Part shown: one piece after another, positions 54,746 through 63,093 of the stretch
Numbering within the stretch: the stretch's first letter is position 1
How the letters are laid out: each line of letters starts with the position of its first letter
Source of the DNA: Dielma fastidiosa
GTDB lineage: Bacteria; Bacillota_I; Bacilli_A; Erysipelotrichales; Erysipelotrichaceae
Direction of reading: 5' to 3'
Length of the DNA: 64,000 nucleotides
Assembly (NCBI RefSeq): GCF_000313565.1
Contig: NZ_HE578930.1
Span: 1-64,000 of the forward strand
Program-made: the position numbers and the translations under genes
The notes under the pieces: generated by a model
Databases searched by the model: none
Told to the model about the DNA's origin: nothing
Seen by the model: only the letters and a program-made list of their open reading frames with translations

Positions 54746-55260
54746 AATTGCTGATTTACTTCATCGTAGGTACTTAAAATCACTTGATGCTCAGCCAATG
54801 ATTTTTTCACATCAATGATGCGCTGATTGCTTGAGCCTTTAAAGCGCAGCTTATAATGCTTTAAATCATTGACAAATCTGCCGTCTACTAACACATCGAC
54901 CAATTTTAATAAAGCAAATTTATTTTCATCCGCTATAATCTCTTCATAAGTATAGCCGCTGTATGCCCAGACATTCAAACCCAACTCAATTGCGGCCTGC
55001 GCGATCGGCATTAGCGCAAGCGGCTGTTCAAACGGCTCACCGCCTGACAGCGTAATGCCTGACTGCAGATGTGAAGCCTGAATGAATTTGACAATCTCAT
55101 CACTGTCAGCTTCAAAGCCATCTTCATATGACTGCGTCTGCGGGTTGTGACAGAATGGGCAGTGATGCGGACAGCCCTGTGTCCAAACAACAATTCTCAG
55201 CCCCGGTCCATCAACAATGCTGTCAATATTGCAGGGCGCTGCCAGCCGCAGCTTACTCAT
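54736..55260 (-). CDS. nrdG: Anaerobic ribonucleotide reductase activating protein NrdG
   Basis: A 174-residue radical-SAM activase. The cluster-binding CPHHCPFC motif is close to the N-terminus (Cx3Cx2C, ~residues 31-38), followed by SGGEPFEQP. It generates the glycyl radical on NrdD using SAM and a 4Fe-4S cluster. Its ATG overlaps the end of nrdD by 8 bases. Confidence 0.95.
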   Translation of the reverse strand: MSKLRLAAPCNIDSIVDGPGLRIVVWTQGCPHHCPFCHNPQTQSYEDGFEADSDEIVKFIQASHLQSGITLSGGEPFEQPLALMPIAQAAIELGLNVWAYSGYTYEEIIADENKFALLKLVDVLVDGRFVNDLKHYKLRFKGSSNQRIIDVKKSLAEHQVILSTYDEVNQQLGS

Positions 55261-57616
55261 GTGAGCTGCTTACGACATGCTTGACACGATCTCTTTCTTC
55301 CGCAGCTTTCGCGTCATTGAAACGATCCAAAGTACCAACCAGATAGCCGGTAATACGGCGGATTTTCTCAAACTTAACTTCACTCTTTAGTTCATCACGG
55401 CCGCATTTTGGGCAGCAGTGACCTTCAATCACACCTGAATAGCCGCATACTGGATCGCGGTCAACCGGGTGATTGACACTTCCATAACCTACACCGCTTT
55501 CCTTCATACAGCGTACAACTGCTTCAAAGGCTTCCAGGTTATTCAGCGGATCGCCATCCATTTCAATATATGTAATATGACCGCCGTTAGTCATCTCATG
55601 ATAAGGCGCTTCCTTTTTAATCTTCTCAAATGCATTAATGTGATAATAAACAGGCACATGGAAGCTGTTTGTATAATAATCACGATCAGTAACTCCTTCA
55701 ATGATGCCATAGCGCTTTTTATCCATACGGGTAAAGCGGCCAGACAGTCCTTCAGCTGGTGTCGCGATCAATGAGAAATTCAATTTATACTGCTGAGCAG
55801 CCTGATCCGCTCTCTCACGCATATGTGAAACAATCTTTAAGCCCAGCTTCTGCGCTTCTTCACTTTCACCATGATGCACACCGATGGCTGCTTTTAAACA
55901 TTCCGCAAGACCGATGAATCCCACCGTTAAAGTACCTTGTTTGATAACCTCTTCCAGCGTATCATTCCAATCCAGATTTTCAGAACCGCGCCATACGCCC
56001 TGTCCCATCAGGAACGGGAAGTTTTTAACCCGCTTATGTCCCTGAATAATCATTCTTTCCAACAGCTGCGCAAAAACGGCGTCAATCTTACTGTCAAGCT
56101 CCGCAAAGAAACCAGCCTCATCAAAACGACCGAGGGTTACAACGCCATGCTTGATACCGATACGCGGCAAATTGATTGATGTAAAGGAGATATTACCGCG
56201 GCCATTTACGGTTTCTTCACCGCATACATTACCGACAACACGAGTTCTGCAGCCCATGTAGGTAGCTTCTGATTCTGGACGGCCCGGAATATAATATTGT
56301 TTATTAAACGGTGCATCAAGGAATGAGAAATTCGGGAACAGACGCTTTGCGGAAACACGGCAGCTTAATTTGAACAGATCATAGTTAGGATCTTGTTCAT
56401 TATAGTTGATACCCTCTTTAACCTTAAAGATCAGAATAGGGAAAATCGGCGTTTCACCGTTACCAAGACCTGCCTCCTGAGCTAATACAAGATTTTTGGA
56501 AACCATTCTGCCTTCTGGTGAAATATCAGTACCAAAATTAATACTTGAGAAAGGTACCTGCGCACCGGCTCTTGAATGCATTGTATTCAGATTGTGAATA
56601 AAGCCTTCCATCGCCTGATAAGTTTTCTTATCCGTTTCAGCATATGCTTCACTGTAAGCAAAATCCTCGATTTTCTTTAAAACCTCAGGTTCAAGACCAT
56701 ACTTCTCAGTCAAGATTGCTTTTTGACGCGCAAGATATTCAGGATTCATTTCTAAGCGCGGATATAAGTCCTCCTGATCCTGCAGCGCTTTTAAATCTGC
56801 ACTTGGATCAGCCTTGGCATCAACCATCAATTCAACAGCCTTTTTCACATTATCGATATAACTCTTTCTGAAAGTTTTAATAATTCCCGGTGCCATATAG
56901 AAATCAAAAGCCGGCACTGACTGTCCGCCATGCTGATCATTTTGATTACTTTGAATCGCGATTGCACCTAATGCCGCATAACTCATAATATCCTGCGGTT
57001 CTCTTAAAAAGCCATGACCTGTAGAAAAACCGCCCTTAAACAATTGATTTAAGTCAATCTGACAGCAAGTCAGCGTTCCCATGTTCATGAAATCCATATC
57101 ATGAATATGAATATCCCCATTCTCATGCAGCGCCGCATGTTCAGGATTCATCAATTGACTCATACAGAATTCTTTAGAAACCGCACTGCCATACTGCAGC
57201 ATAGTTCCCATAGCTGTATTACCGTCAATATTGGCATTATCACGCTTTAAATCACTTTCATCAGAATCAGAGAAAGTAATTTCTTCAATCGTTTTCATCA
57301 GACGGGTTTTCATATTACGGATTTTTGTCCGTTCCGCACGATACAGAATATATTTCTCACTGGTCTTCGCATGACCGGTTTCAATCAGCACCTTAACAAC
57401 CGCATCCTGTACTTGTTCCACGGTTGGCACAACATCTTTAAATTCCTTGCTTAACAGCCCTACAACCCGGTCTGTCAGATATTCAGCAGTATTATAATCA
57501 GCCTCTGTACCCTCTTCTTTAGCTACTGTACTGGCAGCCAAAAAGATTGCGCGGGTAATCCGATCCGGAGAAAAAAGGTCTTCTCGGCCGTCACGTTTCT
57601 TTATTTTTGTAATCAT
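55253..57616 (-). CDS. nrdD: Anaerobic ribonucleoside-triphosphate reductase NrdD
   Basis: A 787-residue class III reductase that makes dNTPs under anoxia. An ATP-cone (~1-90: KIKKRDGREDLFSPDRITRAI; VPTVEQVQDAVVKVLIE) allows allosteric control. The core shows SINLPRIGIKHG. A zinc-ribbon segment (CGYSGVIEGHCCPKCG) precedes the glycyl-radical site RRITGYLVGTLDRFN near the C-terminus. ATG 57616 follows GGGAGGA. The longer frame is rejected. It is transcribed with nrdG from a clear promoter. Confidence 0.96.
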   Translation of the reverse strand: MITKIKKRDGREDLFSPDRITRAIFLAASTVAKEEGTEADYNTAEYLTDRVVGLLSKEFKDVVPTVEQVQDAVVKVLIETGHAKTSEKYILYRAERTKIRNMKTRLMKTIEEITFSDSDESDLKRDNANIDGNTAMGTMLQYGSAVSKEFCMSQLMNPEHAALHENGDIHIHDMDFMNMGTLTCCQIDLNQLFKGGFSTGHGFLREPQDIMSYAALGAIAIQSNQNDQHGGQSVPAFDFYMAPGIIKTFRKSYIDNVKKAVELMVDAKADPSADLKALQDQEDLYPRLEMNPEYLARQKAILTEKYGLEPEVLKKIEDFAYSEAYAETDKKTYQAMEGFIHNLNTMHSRAGAQVPFSSINFGTDISPEGRMVSKNLVLAQEAGLGNGETPIFPILIFKVKEGINYNEQDPNYDLFKLSCRVSAKRLFPNFSFLDAPFNKQYYIPGRPESEATYMGCRTRVVGNVCGEETVNGRGNISFTSINLPRIGIKHGVVTLGRFDEAGFFAELDSKIDAVFAQLLERMIIQGHKRVKNFPFLMGQGVWRGSENLDWNDTLEEVIKQGTLTVGFIGLAECLKAAIGVHHGESEEAQKLGLKIVSHMRERADQAAQQYKLNFSLIATPAEGLSGRFTRMDKKRYGIIEGVTDRDYYTNSFHVPVYYHINAFEKIKKEAPYHEMTNGGHITYIEMDGDPLNNLEAFEAVVRCMKESGVGYGSVNHPVDRDPVCGYSGVIEGHCCPKCGRDELKSEVKFEKIRRITGYLVGTLDRFNDAKAAEERDRVKHVVSSSHE

Positions 57617-57648
57617 AATTTCATCCTCCCTGCAACGCATGTAGTACA

Positions 57649-57677
57649 ATTATAAAGGGTTGCTTCAATGAATACAA
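57649..57677 (-). promoter_or_regulatory. nrdDG promoter
   Basis: TTGTAT (minus strand, 57672-57677), a 17-base spacer and TATAAT (57649-57654) stand ~33 bases before the nrdD start. I saw no NrdR-box pair in it. Confidence 0.7.
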
Positions 57678-57765
57678 TGGCAAGCTGAAATGTAAGAAAT
57701 GAAAAAATCCCGATTCAATTTTCAATAAAATATGTTATCCTTTAAATAAGAAAAGAGGTCATCCA

Positions 57766-58587
57766 ATGAAAGAATTAGCAATCATCGGCACATCAATGAT
57801 CGATCAAGTATTTACCGCTAAAGAAGCGCTGAAGTTTAACCAATGCAACAAAGGAAGCATGTCGGTATCGGTCGGCGGCAGCATGTGCAACACAGCAAGA
57901 AACTGCGCACTGCTTGATTTTCCTGTTCATTTTTATACTATTCTCGGTAATGATGATTTTGCCCAATTGATCCATAATACACTAAATAGTAAGTATATTA
58001 CATTACATGAAACAGTCGTCGACGCCCCTTCACCGCTCTTTGCCTTTCTTTCTGACCGCCATCAGCACATGAAGCTATCAACTATTTCACCAACCTTTCT
58101 ATTTCAGTCACCGCTGCAGATACCTCAGCCCTATGTGCTGACCGACAATGAAAAGCTCTTGCCGATGCCAAACAAGGTCATTTTCTCAGGTTCAATCCCT
58201 TCTGGTAACAATTTCATGCATGGCTTAATCATTAACCGTGAGGAAGCCGCAAAGCTGAACCCTGATTTAGAAACCGCGATATTACAGTTAAAAAAGCGCT
58301 TTTCGTGGGTCATAATTACCTGTGATAAAGACGGTGTAATCTATGATTATTCCGGCATAAAAAAACAGCCGGCATGTACGGATCAGCCGGGATATTCCCT
58401 TGGCTGCGGCGATACCTTTGCGGCTGGCTTCATGAGTGCATATTTAAGTGATCTGCCTTTTGATGAATGTGTCAGCTTCGGACAGCGGACAGCGGCTGAG
58501 AAATTCTGTCATCCCGAGGTTGTCTCCCCATCAATCAGCAAATTAAAACTGTTACAGCAGAGCCGTAACAGCATTGTAGATATTTAA
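57766..58587 (+). CDS. PfkB/ribokinase-family carbohydrate or nucleoside kinase
   Basis: A 273-residue kinase. N-terminal VGGSMCNTARNCALLDF is the family glycine-rich segment. The catalytic signature LGCGDTFAAGFMSAYL (~residues 212-227) retains the catalytic Asp. The preceding anion-hole region is short. Substrate could be a sugar, fructose phosphate or pseudouridine. The protein is short for the family and lacks part of the lid. Its 3' end overlaps the convergent TauE gene by 36 bases. Confidence 0.85.
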   Translation: MKELAIIGTSMIDQVFTAKEALKFNQCNKGSMSVSVGGSMCNTARNCALLDFPVHFYTILGNDDFAQLIHNTLNSKYITLHETVVDAPSPLFAFLSDRHQHMKLSTISPTFLFQSPLQIPQPYVLTDNEKLLPMPNKVIFSGSIPSGNNFMHGLIINREEAAKLNPDLETAILQLKKRFSWVIITCDKDGVIYDYSGIKKQPACTDQPGYSLGCGDTFAAGFMSAYLSDLPFDECVSFGQRTAAEKFCHPEVVSPSISKLKLLQQSRNSIVDI

Positions 58588-59328
58588 AACAACTAATAAT
58601 GCAACTGTGACATTAAAGATATTTCGGATGATTTTTTCATCCGATTTTTTATTGACAAAGGTTCCGACGATACCGCCCAATACAGCTGCCGGTAAAGTGT
58701 AGAATAACAAACTTAAATCAAAGATGGCGAAACCGCTGGTCGTCGCAATCGTAAATAATTTTGATGCCTGTGAAAATAAGATCGTCGCGATAGAATAGAC
58801 GGTCGCCGTTTTCATTTCAATTGAAAAGAAGAAGACAAAAACCGCAACATTGATCGGGCCGCCGCCAATACCGAGGAAAGAAGAAAGTGTTCCTAGGACT
58901 AAGCCGATGATCAGCATGACCAGCTTATTCTTAATATGATACGTCTTAAAATTACCATTCATATTAACCAGCACAATGATTAGCAGTCCAGCCAGCAAAA
59001 TCGCCTGAATGGCTTTCAGCAGTCCCTCATCCATAATGGAAAGCATGCTGTTGAATAATGTTGAACCAACATTGCCGCCGACAATCGCACCAACGGAAAT
59101 CAGCAGGATCATGATAAAATCAAATTTTACTTTATTTCTGATTTGTTTAAAGGTTGAATACACCGACATCGTAAAGACTGCGGATGCCGATAAAAATGAT
59201 ATTGTAGCAAGATCATGTGCACCAATAAAATCCAATACAGGTTTTATAATAACGCCGCCGCCCAGGCCGGCACAGGCGCCCAAAAAGGTTGCGATAAAAA
59301 TTACAATTGCGTAAATAATACCGATCAT
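58552..59328 (-). CDS. TauE/SafE-family membrane transporter
   Basis: A 258-residue membrane protein with eight hydrophobic segments in two repeats (AGLGGGVIIKPVL in the first, SSFLGIGGGPINVAVFVFFF in the second). These GGG motifs are the family hallmark. Members export sulfite, sulfoacetate or similar anions. The substrate here is unknown. AAGGAGG lies before ATG 59328. The convergent kinase gene overlaps its last 36 bases. Confidence 0.9.
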   Translation of the reverse strand: MIGIIYAIVIFIATFLGACAGLGGGVIIKPVLDFIGAHDLATISFLSASAVFTMSVYSTFKQIRNKVKFDFIMILLISVGAIVGGNVGSTLFNSMLSIMDEGLLKAIQAILLAGLLIIVLVNMNGNFKTYHIKNKLVMLIIGLVLGTLSSFLGIGGGPINVAVFVFFFSIEMKTATVYSIATILFSQASKLFTIATTSGFAIFDLSLLFYTLPAAVLGGIVGTFVNKKSDEKIIRNIFNVTVALLVVLNIYNAVTALL

Positions 59329-59462
59329 TGCGCTTTTTCCTCCTTATAGCAACATTAATTATACTCCAGAAATAAAACAGTTCCAACGCCGTTTAAGTGA
59401 TTTCTCAGTAAGTATGTTAAAATTGCACATAATTTCATACAATGATCAGCTGAAATGATAAT

Positions 59463-60596
59463 TTATTGCTTAATTTCCTTTAATAAGGCTTCCATACCAA
59501 GCTTAAAGCCAATTTTCAACGAGTCGATTTCAATTGCTTCTTCACGGGTATGGGCACCATCACCCAAATAAGCGCCAAAGCAGATGGAAGGTATGCCCAT
59601 TGAAAATGGGATGTTGCAGTCGGTGGAGCCGCTTTGAAAATTGATTTCTTTATTTGTATAGCTTTGTATTAAAGTCTTTGCCCATGCTTCAAGTGCCTGC
59701 TGCTTTTCCTTGTCTACATCACCCATACATGGTCTTTCCCCCAGCAGCTGCACCTTAATCTCAGCGCCGTTGGCCGCCAGTGTTTTTACAGCGCAATGAA
59801 AATATGCATCACATGCCGCCATATCCGCTTGGCAGTCTGAGCGAATTTCAAACAGCATTTCCGCACTTTGCGCGATTGTATTGATACTTGTGCCGCCGCT
59901 GATACTGCCGACATTATACGTTGTTTTGCTGGTTGTTGGCACTTTATAAGCATAGAGAACATTGATTAAAGAGGCGAGCTGATGAATGGCATTGCGGTTG
60001 CCGAAACAGCCATACGAATGGCCGCCCTCGGTTTTAACCTTTACCTTATAACGCAGTGAGCCAACGGCTTTGTTTACCGCTTCTTCATACGTGCCGTCAA
60101 GCGCCAATACCTGATCGATCCGATTGCCATAATCCTTCAGTATCTGTTTGCAGCCCTTTAAATTCCCTAACCCTTCTTCACCGGTATCAGCCGCCAGCAG
60201 CAGTCCCTGTTTCATTGCCGGTTTATATTCAGCAAGATATTTCGCGCACATCATCAGCACCGCTAAATTAGCCGTATCATCGCCAACGCCCGGACATTTC
60301 ATCAGATTGCCTTCAATCGAAAACGGCATTGGTTCTAAGTCAGGGAACACGGTATCCATATGAGCCACGCCAAGCATCCAGCGTTCATGTTCTTTACATT
60401 GATAAAAGTATAAAACATTACCCGCTTCATCCACCTTTACATGTTCACAGCCCTGCTTTTTAAGCCATTGCTCAACAAACACGGTTCTTTGATGCTCTTG
60501 ATTGCTTGGGGCACAGATGCCGCATAATGTTTCAATCAGCTGCAGCAAGTCATTTTCATGCTGCTCAATAAATGCTAAACAATTTTCACTTAACAT
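59463..60596 (-). CDS. M20-family metallopeptidase
   Basis: A 377-residue zinc peptidase of the M20 family. Metal and catalytic motifs are GVAHMDTVFP, GVGDDTANLAVL and ADTGEEGLGN. The dimerisation domain (~185-300) contains GGHSYGCFGNRNAIHQLASLI. It resembles tripeptide aminopeptidase PepT or carboxypeptidase-like members, and no secretion signal is seen. GGAGG lies 8 bases before the ATG. Confidence 0.9.
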   Translation of the reverse strand: MLSENCLAFIEQHENDLLQLIETLCGICAPSNQEHQRTVFVEQWLKKQGCEHVKVDEAGNVLYFYQCKEHERWMLGVAHMDTVFPDLEPMPFSIEGNLMKCPGVGDDTANLAVLMMCAKYLAEYKPAMKQGLLLAADTGEEGLGNLKGCKQILKDYGNRIDQVLALDGTYEEAVNKAVGSLRYKVKVKTEGGHSYGCFGNRNAIHQLASLINVLYAYKVPTTSKTTYNVGSISGGTSINTIAQSAEMLFEIRSDCQADMAACDAYFHCAVKTLAANGAEIKVQLLGERPCMGDVDKEKQQALEAWAKTLIQSYTNKEINFQSGSTDCNIPFSMGIPSICFGAYLGDGAHTREEAIEIDSLKIGFKLGMEALLKEIKQ

Positions 60597-60614
60597 GATT
60601 TTCCTCCAAAAGAA

Positions 60615-60631
60615 AAGCCGTATGCCGGCTT
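60615..60631 (-). terminator. Terminator after darA
   Basis: On the minus strand AAGCCG and CGGCTT (60626-60631, 60615-60620) pair across a 5-base loop and run into TTCTTTT. Confidence 0.75.
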
Positions 60632-60639
60632 CTCTGATA

Positions 60640-60963
60640 CTATAACTTAATAAATTTTTCTACATCAACGACGAAGATCGTAGCGCCGCCAACCTGCACT
60701 TCAACAGGGAAAGAAGCATAACGGCCGATATCATAAGACGCGGTAGAAGGTACGATTTCTGTACGGCGGCGGCTATACTCACCGATTACTTCAATAGCGT
60801 GATCCACTCGGTCATCTTCACAGCCGACCAACAGCGTTGTATTGCCTGCGCGCAGGAAACCGCCGGTTGTCGCTAAACGAGTTACCGAATAATTCTCTTT
60901 GGTTAATGCAGATGAAACAGCTGGGCTGTCATCATTTGACATGATAGCAATAATTAATTTCAT
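60640..60963 (-). CDS. darA: Cyclic-di-AMP receptor DarA (PstA), PII-like
   Basis: A 107-residue PII-like trimeric protein. The sequence opens with KLIIAIMSNDDSPAVSSAL and contains VTRLATTGGFLRAGNTTLLVG, the family's c-di-AMP-binding block. RTEIVPSTA lies in the B loop and EVQVGGATIFVVDVEKF closes it. It senses c-di-AMP in Bacillota. The target is unknown. TrkA, a K+-uptake regulator often linked to this nucleotide, is encoded 2.1 kb to the right. Confidence 0.92.
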   Translation of the reverse strand: MKLIIAIMSNDDSPAVSSALTKENYSVTRLATTGGFLRAGNTTLLVGCEDDRVDHAIEVIGEYSRRRTEIVPSTASYDIGRYASFPVEVQVGGATIFVVDVEKFIKL

Positions 60964-61059
60964 AGATTCTTCCTCCTTCTTTGAGTACTCTTTATCTTAT
61001 GATTATTTTAACACGTTCATATCTCAAATACAAATGAATGATTTGTCACTTAAGAGAAC

Positions 61060-61095
61060 TTGACAAAACTGTGTATGCGTGTATATACTGTATAT
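61060..61095 (+). promoter_or_regulatory. Promoter and palindrome of the GntR-ABC operon
   Basis: TTGACA (61060-61065), an 18-base spacer and TATACT (61084-61089) form a strong promoter. The palindrome ATATAC-T-GTATAT (61083-61095) lies on the -10, as expected for a YtrA-type repressor site. Confidence 0.7.
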
Positions 61096-61123
61096 GTCAT
61101 ATATGAACAGTGAGGTTGAATCG

Positions 61124-61501
61124 ATGCAAATATATATCAGCAATTCAAGTGAGAAGCCGATTTATGAACAGATTTGTGCACAGATCAAAACGGCTATCTT
61201 AAACAATGAATTAAAAGAAGGTGAAGCATTACCTTCCATTCGCTTTCTTGCGAAAGAACTTAGAATCAGTGTCATAACGACAAAAAGAGCTTATGAAGAA
61301 TTAGAAAAAAGCGGTTTTATAACAACACAGGCAGGCCGCGGCAGCTTTGTTTCACTCAAAAATAAAGAAATAGTTCGTGAAGAGCTATACCGCCAAATTG
61401 AAGAAATGATGCAAAAGGCTGTAAATACTGCCCAAACCGCCAATATCAGCAAACAGGAATTAATTGAAATATTAGATTTATGCTACGAGGAGGTTTCATA
61501 A
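61124..61501 (+). CDS. GntR-family regulator, YtrA type
   Basis: A 125-residue regulator. The N-terminal wHTH is typical (KPIYEQICAQIKTAILNNELKEGEALPSIR; LRISVITTKRAYEELEKSGFITTQAGRGSFVS). A short ~35-residue C-terminal helical part replaces a sensor domain. YtrA regulators control an adjacent ABC transporter. ATG 61124 is preferred to the earlier in-frame ATGs because GAGG lies 9 bases upstream. Its TAA overlaps the next ATG. Confidence 0.9.
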   Translation: MQIYISNSSEKPIYEQICAQIKTAILNNELKEGEALPSIRFLAKELRISVITTKRAYEELEKSGFITTQAGRGSFVSLKNKEIVREELYRQIEEMMQKAVNTAQTANISKQELIEILDLCYEEVS

Positions 61502-62346
61502 TGAACCACATTGAAGTAAATCATATAAATAAAAAATATGAACAATTTCAGCTAAGCAATGTCAGCTTTACTGTACCAGCTGGCTGCATTGTCGGCTTTA
61601 TAGGTGAAAATGGTGCCGGCAAAACGACTACGATTAAAAGTATCTTAAACTGTATCATGATTAATCAGGGAGAAATTAAATTGTTTGGCAAACCCATCAG
61701 CAATGAAATAAAAGAAGAAATAGGTGTTGTCTTTGATCAGAACTTCTTTTATGAGGGTTTAAGTGCCAAAGATATCGATCTTATTCTAAAAAATACTTAT
61801 AAGCATTGGGATTCACAGCTGTTTTATCAATATTGTACCGATTGGGAGCTGCCGATCAACCAAGCTATGAAGCAATTATCAAAGGGGATGAAGATGAAGG
61901 TCAGCATCGCAGCCGCCCTTGCGCATCACCCTAAGCTTTTGATTCTTGATGAGGCAACCAGTGGACTTGATCCGATCAGCCGCAATGATATTCTCGATAT
62001 TTTTCTTGATTTTATACAAGATGAAGATCATTCAATATTCTTTTCTTCACACATTACCAGTGATCTTGAGAAGATTGCTGACCGCATTATCTTTATCCAT
62101 AAGGGAAAAATTCTTTTTGAAAAGGATAAGGATGAATTAAAGGATAATTATGGTGTATTAAAAACCCAAAATGAAGAAATCTTAAAAGATGCTCATAAGC
62201 TGCGTCTAATGCGGAATACCTTTGGCTGTGAATATCTGATTGATAATCGTCAAGAAATTCATCAGGCATATCCGGAAGCGGTTTGTGATCCGATATCGAT
62301 TGATGATTTAATGGTTTTCTATGTGAAAGGAGATGAGCTGGCATGA
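61501..62346 (+). CDS. ABC transporter ATP-binding protein
   Basis: A 281-residue ATPase. Walker A is GENGAGKTT (~residues 38-46), the Q loop is in VVFDQNFFYEG, the signature is LSKGMKMKVSIAAAL (variant LSKGM), Walker B is LLILDEATSGLDP and the H loop is SSHI. It pairs with the membrane protein encoded next, overlapping it by 4 bases. ATG 61501 (TAATG with the GntR gene) is the start, with GAGGAGG upstream. Substrate may be a peptide, drug or lantibiotic, by analogy to YtrB and BcrA-like systems. Confidence 0.93.
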   Translation: MNHIEVNHINKKYEQFQLSNVSFTVPAGCIVGFIGENGAGKTTTIKSILNCIMINQGEIKLFGKPISNEIKEEIGVVFDQNFFYEGLSAKDIDLILKNTYKHWDSQLFYQYCTDWELPINQAMKQLSKGMKMKVSIAAALAHHPKLLILDEATSGLDPISRNDILDIFLDFIQDEDHSIFFSSHITSDLEKIADRIIFIHKGKILFEKDKDELKDNYGVLKTQNEEILKDAHKLRLMRNTFGCEYLIDNRQEIHQAYPEAVCDPISIDDLMVFYVKGDELA

Positions 62347-62975
62347 AGGGATTAATACTGAAGGATCTCATAACTTTAAAAAGCTATGGTAAATCACTCT
62401 TATTAATTTTTGCTTTATTTCTGTTTTTAGGTTTAAGCAGCGGATCACCGTTAAGCGGTGCGATGATGGTAATGCCAATTTCAATCATGGCAGCCTATGT
62501 GACTTTCTCCTATGATAAATTATCTAATTGGGATTGTTATGCATGTACCATGCCGATGAAACGCAGTGAAATTGTTATTGCCCGCTATTTTGTAACGATT
62601 ATTTTATCATTACTGTTTTTCGCAGCCTCATTGTTAAGCTATTTATTTACAGCGGTTATTATGCAGAATTTCAGTGAAGTCTATCTGCTCATACCTTCAT
62701 ACAGTGTGCTTTTTGGACTTATCATGATTCTGATCTCACTGATTCTGGTATTGAATTATAAGTTTGGCCCTGATAAGGCCAGAATCGCTTTGATTCTCAT
62801 CTTTATTCTGCCTAGTATTTTCACAGCCCTTATCACTCAAAGTAATGTTCCAATGCCTGTCATATCAGAAAGTACGATCATGCTGTTTTGTACGATCATG
62901 CCGATACTGGGCATTGCTGCTCTGCTGCTCTCTTATCTGATGGCAGCCAAGATTTACCAGCATAAAGAATTTTAA
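62343..62975 (+). CDS. ABC-2-type transporter permease
   Basis: A 210-residue membrane protein with six hydrophobic segments. Its N-terminus MKGLILKDLITLKSYGKSL and TFSYDKLSNWDCYACTMPMKRSEIVIARYF are typical of the ABC2_membrane_5 group of permeases. Start ATGA overlaps the ATPase stop. It completes the GntR-ABC-permease operon, which ends at a terminator. Confidence 0.88.
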   Translation: MKGLILKDLITLKSYGKSLLLIFALFLFLGLSSGSPLSGAMMVMPISIMAAYVTFSYDKLSNWDCYACTMPMKRSEIVIARYFVTIILSLLFFAASLLSYLFTAVIMQNFSEVYLLIPSYSVLFGLIMILISLILVLNYKFGPDKARIALILIFILPSIFTALITQSNVPMPVISESTIMLFCTIMPILGIAALLLSYLMAAKIYQHKEF

Positions 62976-63005
62976 ACAAGCCGGGCATGTCCGGTTTGTT
63001 TTTAT
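62975..63005 (+). terminator. Terminator of the GntR-ABC operon
   Basis: AACAAGCCGG (62975-62984) and CCGGTTTGTT (62991-63000) form a 10-bp stem with one G-U and are followed by a T run. It touches the permease stop codon. Confidence 0.8.
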
Positions 63006-63093
63006 TTCATCCGGATTAGCTTGGCCCGGCTTGAAGTTTCAGCCTGAATTGTGTTATAGTTCAATCAGATAAAATGCATACAAGAGGTAGGAT

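Noticed and set aside
61030-61046. ACAAAT-GAATG-ATTTGT repeat between darA and the GntR gene
   Set aside because: Only 6-bp AT-rich arms without relation to a clear promoter. The ATATAC-T-GTATAT site on the -10 is the better operator candidate.
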